From contig JAKSOY010000203.1 of the NCBI GenBank assembly GCA_024405255.1, forward strand, positions 1-8,071: a DNA stretch of 8,071 nucleotides. Direction: 5' to 3'. The position numbers were made by a program, and so were the translations under genes. Of the stretch, positions 8,021-8,071 are shown in pieces (within the stretch, counting starts at the first letter, position 1; each line of letters begins with the position of its first letter). The DNA comes from Kiritimatiellia bacterium (GTDB lineage: Bacteria > Verrucomicrobiota > Kiritimatiellia > RFP12 > UBA1067). Below the pieces are notes generated by a model that was given only the letters and a program-made list of their open reading frames with translations, made no database searches and was not told the origin of the DNA.

Positions 8021-8071
8021 TGGTGGAGAAGAAGAGATTCGAACTCTCGACCCCCACGTTGCGAACGTGAT
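8021..8071 (-). tRNA. tRNA-Ala (anticodon CGC), 3' part, cut by right edge
   Basis: The minus strand gives positions 26-76 of a class I tRNA: anticodon stem TCACG/CGTGG, seven-base loop TTCGCAA with anticodon CGC (plus strand 8061-8063), a five-base variable loop GGGTC, a T-arm with loop TTCGAAT, acceptor strand CTTCTCC, discriminator A73 and an encoded CCA. U70 permits the G3-U70 pair that specifies alanine, but the 5' acceptor strand is outside the window. The CGC anticodon reads GCG, which suits this GC-rich genome. Confidence 0.9.

Noticed and set aside
8021..8071. tRNA-Arg by shifting the anticodon frame to TCG
   Set aside because: The seven-base loop flanked by a paired stem fixes the anticodon as CGC with U33 and A37; the shifted reading would place C at position 37.

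Overview
The window is a high-GC bacterial segment of about 8 kb with tightly packed genes. Its gene types are a YD-repeat (RHS) protein, a large secreted CotH-kinase protein with a chitobiase-type domain, an InlB-like repeat and a lamin-tail domain, and a PbpC-type penicillin-binding protein. Together these fit the PVC group (Verrucomicrobiota, Kiritimatiellota or Lentisphaerota), probably a gut or rumen lineage. That placement is inferred from gene content, not from a marker gene.

Layout. Positions 1-502 (minus) hold the N-terminal end of an RHS/YD-repeat reading frame that runs off the left edge and appears to have lost its original 5' part. An 80-bp spacer follows. Positions 583-3954 (plus) encode a 1,123-residue secreted CotH-family protein whose N-terminal part is a duplicated domain I do not recognise. 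Positions 5632-4024 (minus) form a likely two-gene operon: purB (adenylosuccinate lyase), then 25 bp downstream a 72-residue heptad-repeat lipoprotein, closed by a strong intrinsic terminator at 3963-3996. From an 87-bp divergent region, pbpC (5720-7948, plus) is read outward. It converges on a tRNA-Ala(CGC) gene (minus, cut by the right edge), with a hairpin between them that can terminate transcription in both directions.

Two themes stand out. First, both large plus-strand genes carry an extended -10 box (TGGTATAAT or TGGTATACT) ending exactly six bases before the ATG, with no Shine-Dalgarno sequence. This predicts leaderless mRNAs, whereas purB and the lipoprotein gene have ordinary ribosome binding sites. 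Second, three of the proteins act at the cell envelope or outside the cell (CotH protein, lipoprotein, PbpC). PurB and the tRNA are housekeeping functions. I see no CRISPR array, insertion sequence or recognised defence cassette. The only candidates for undescribed biology are the duplicated CotH N-terminal domain, the heptad lipoprotein and the leaderless-promoter arrangement.
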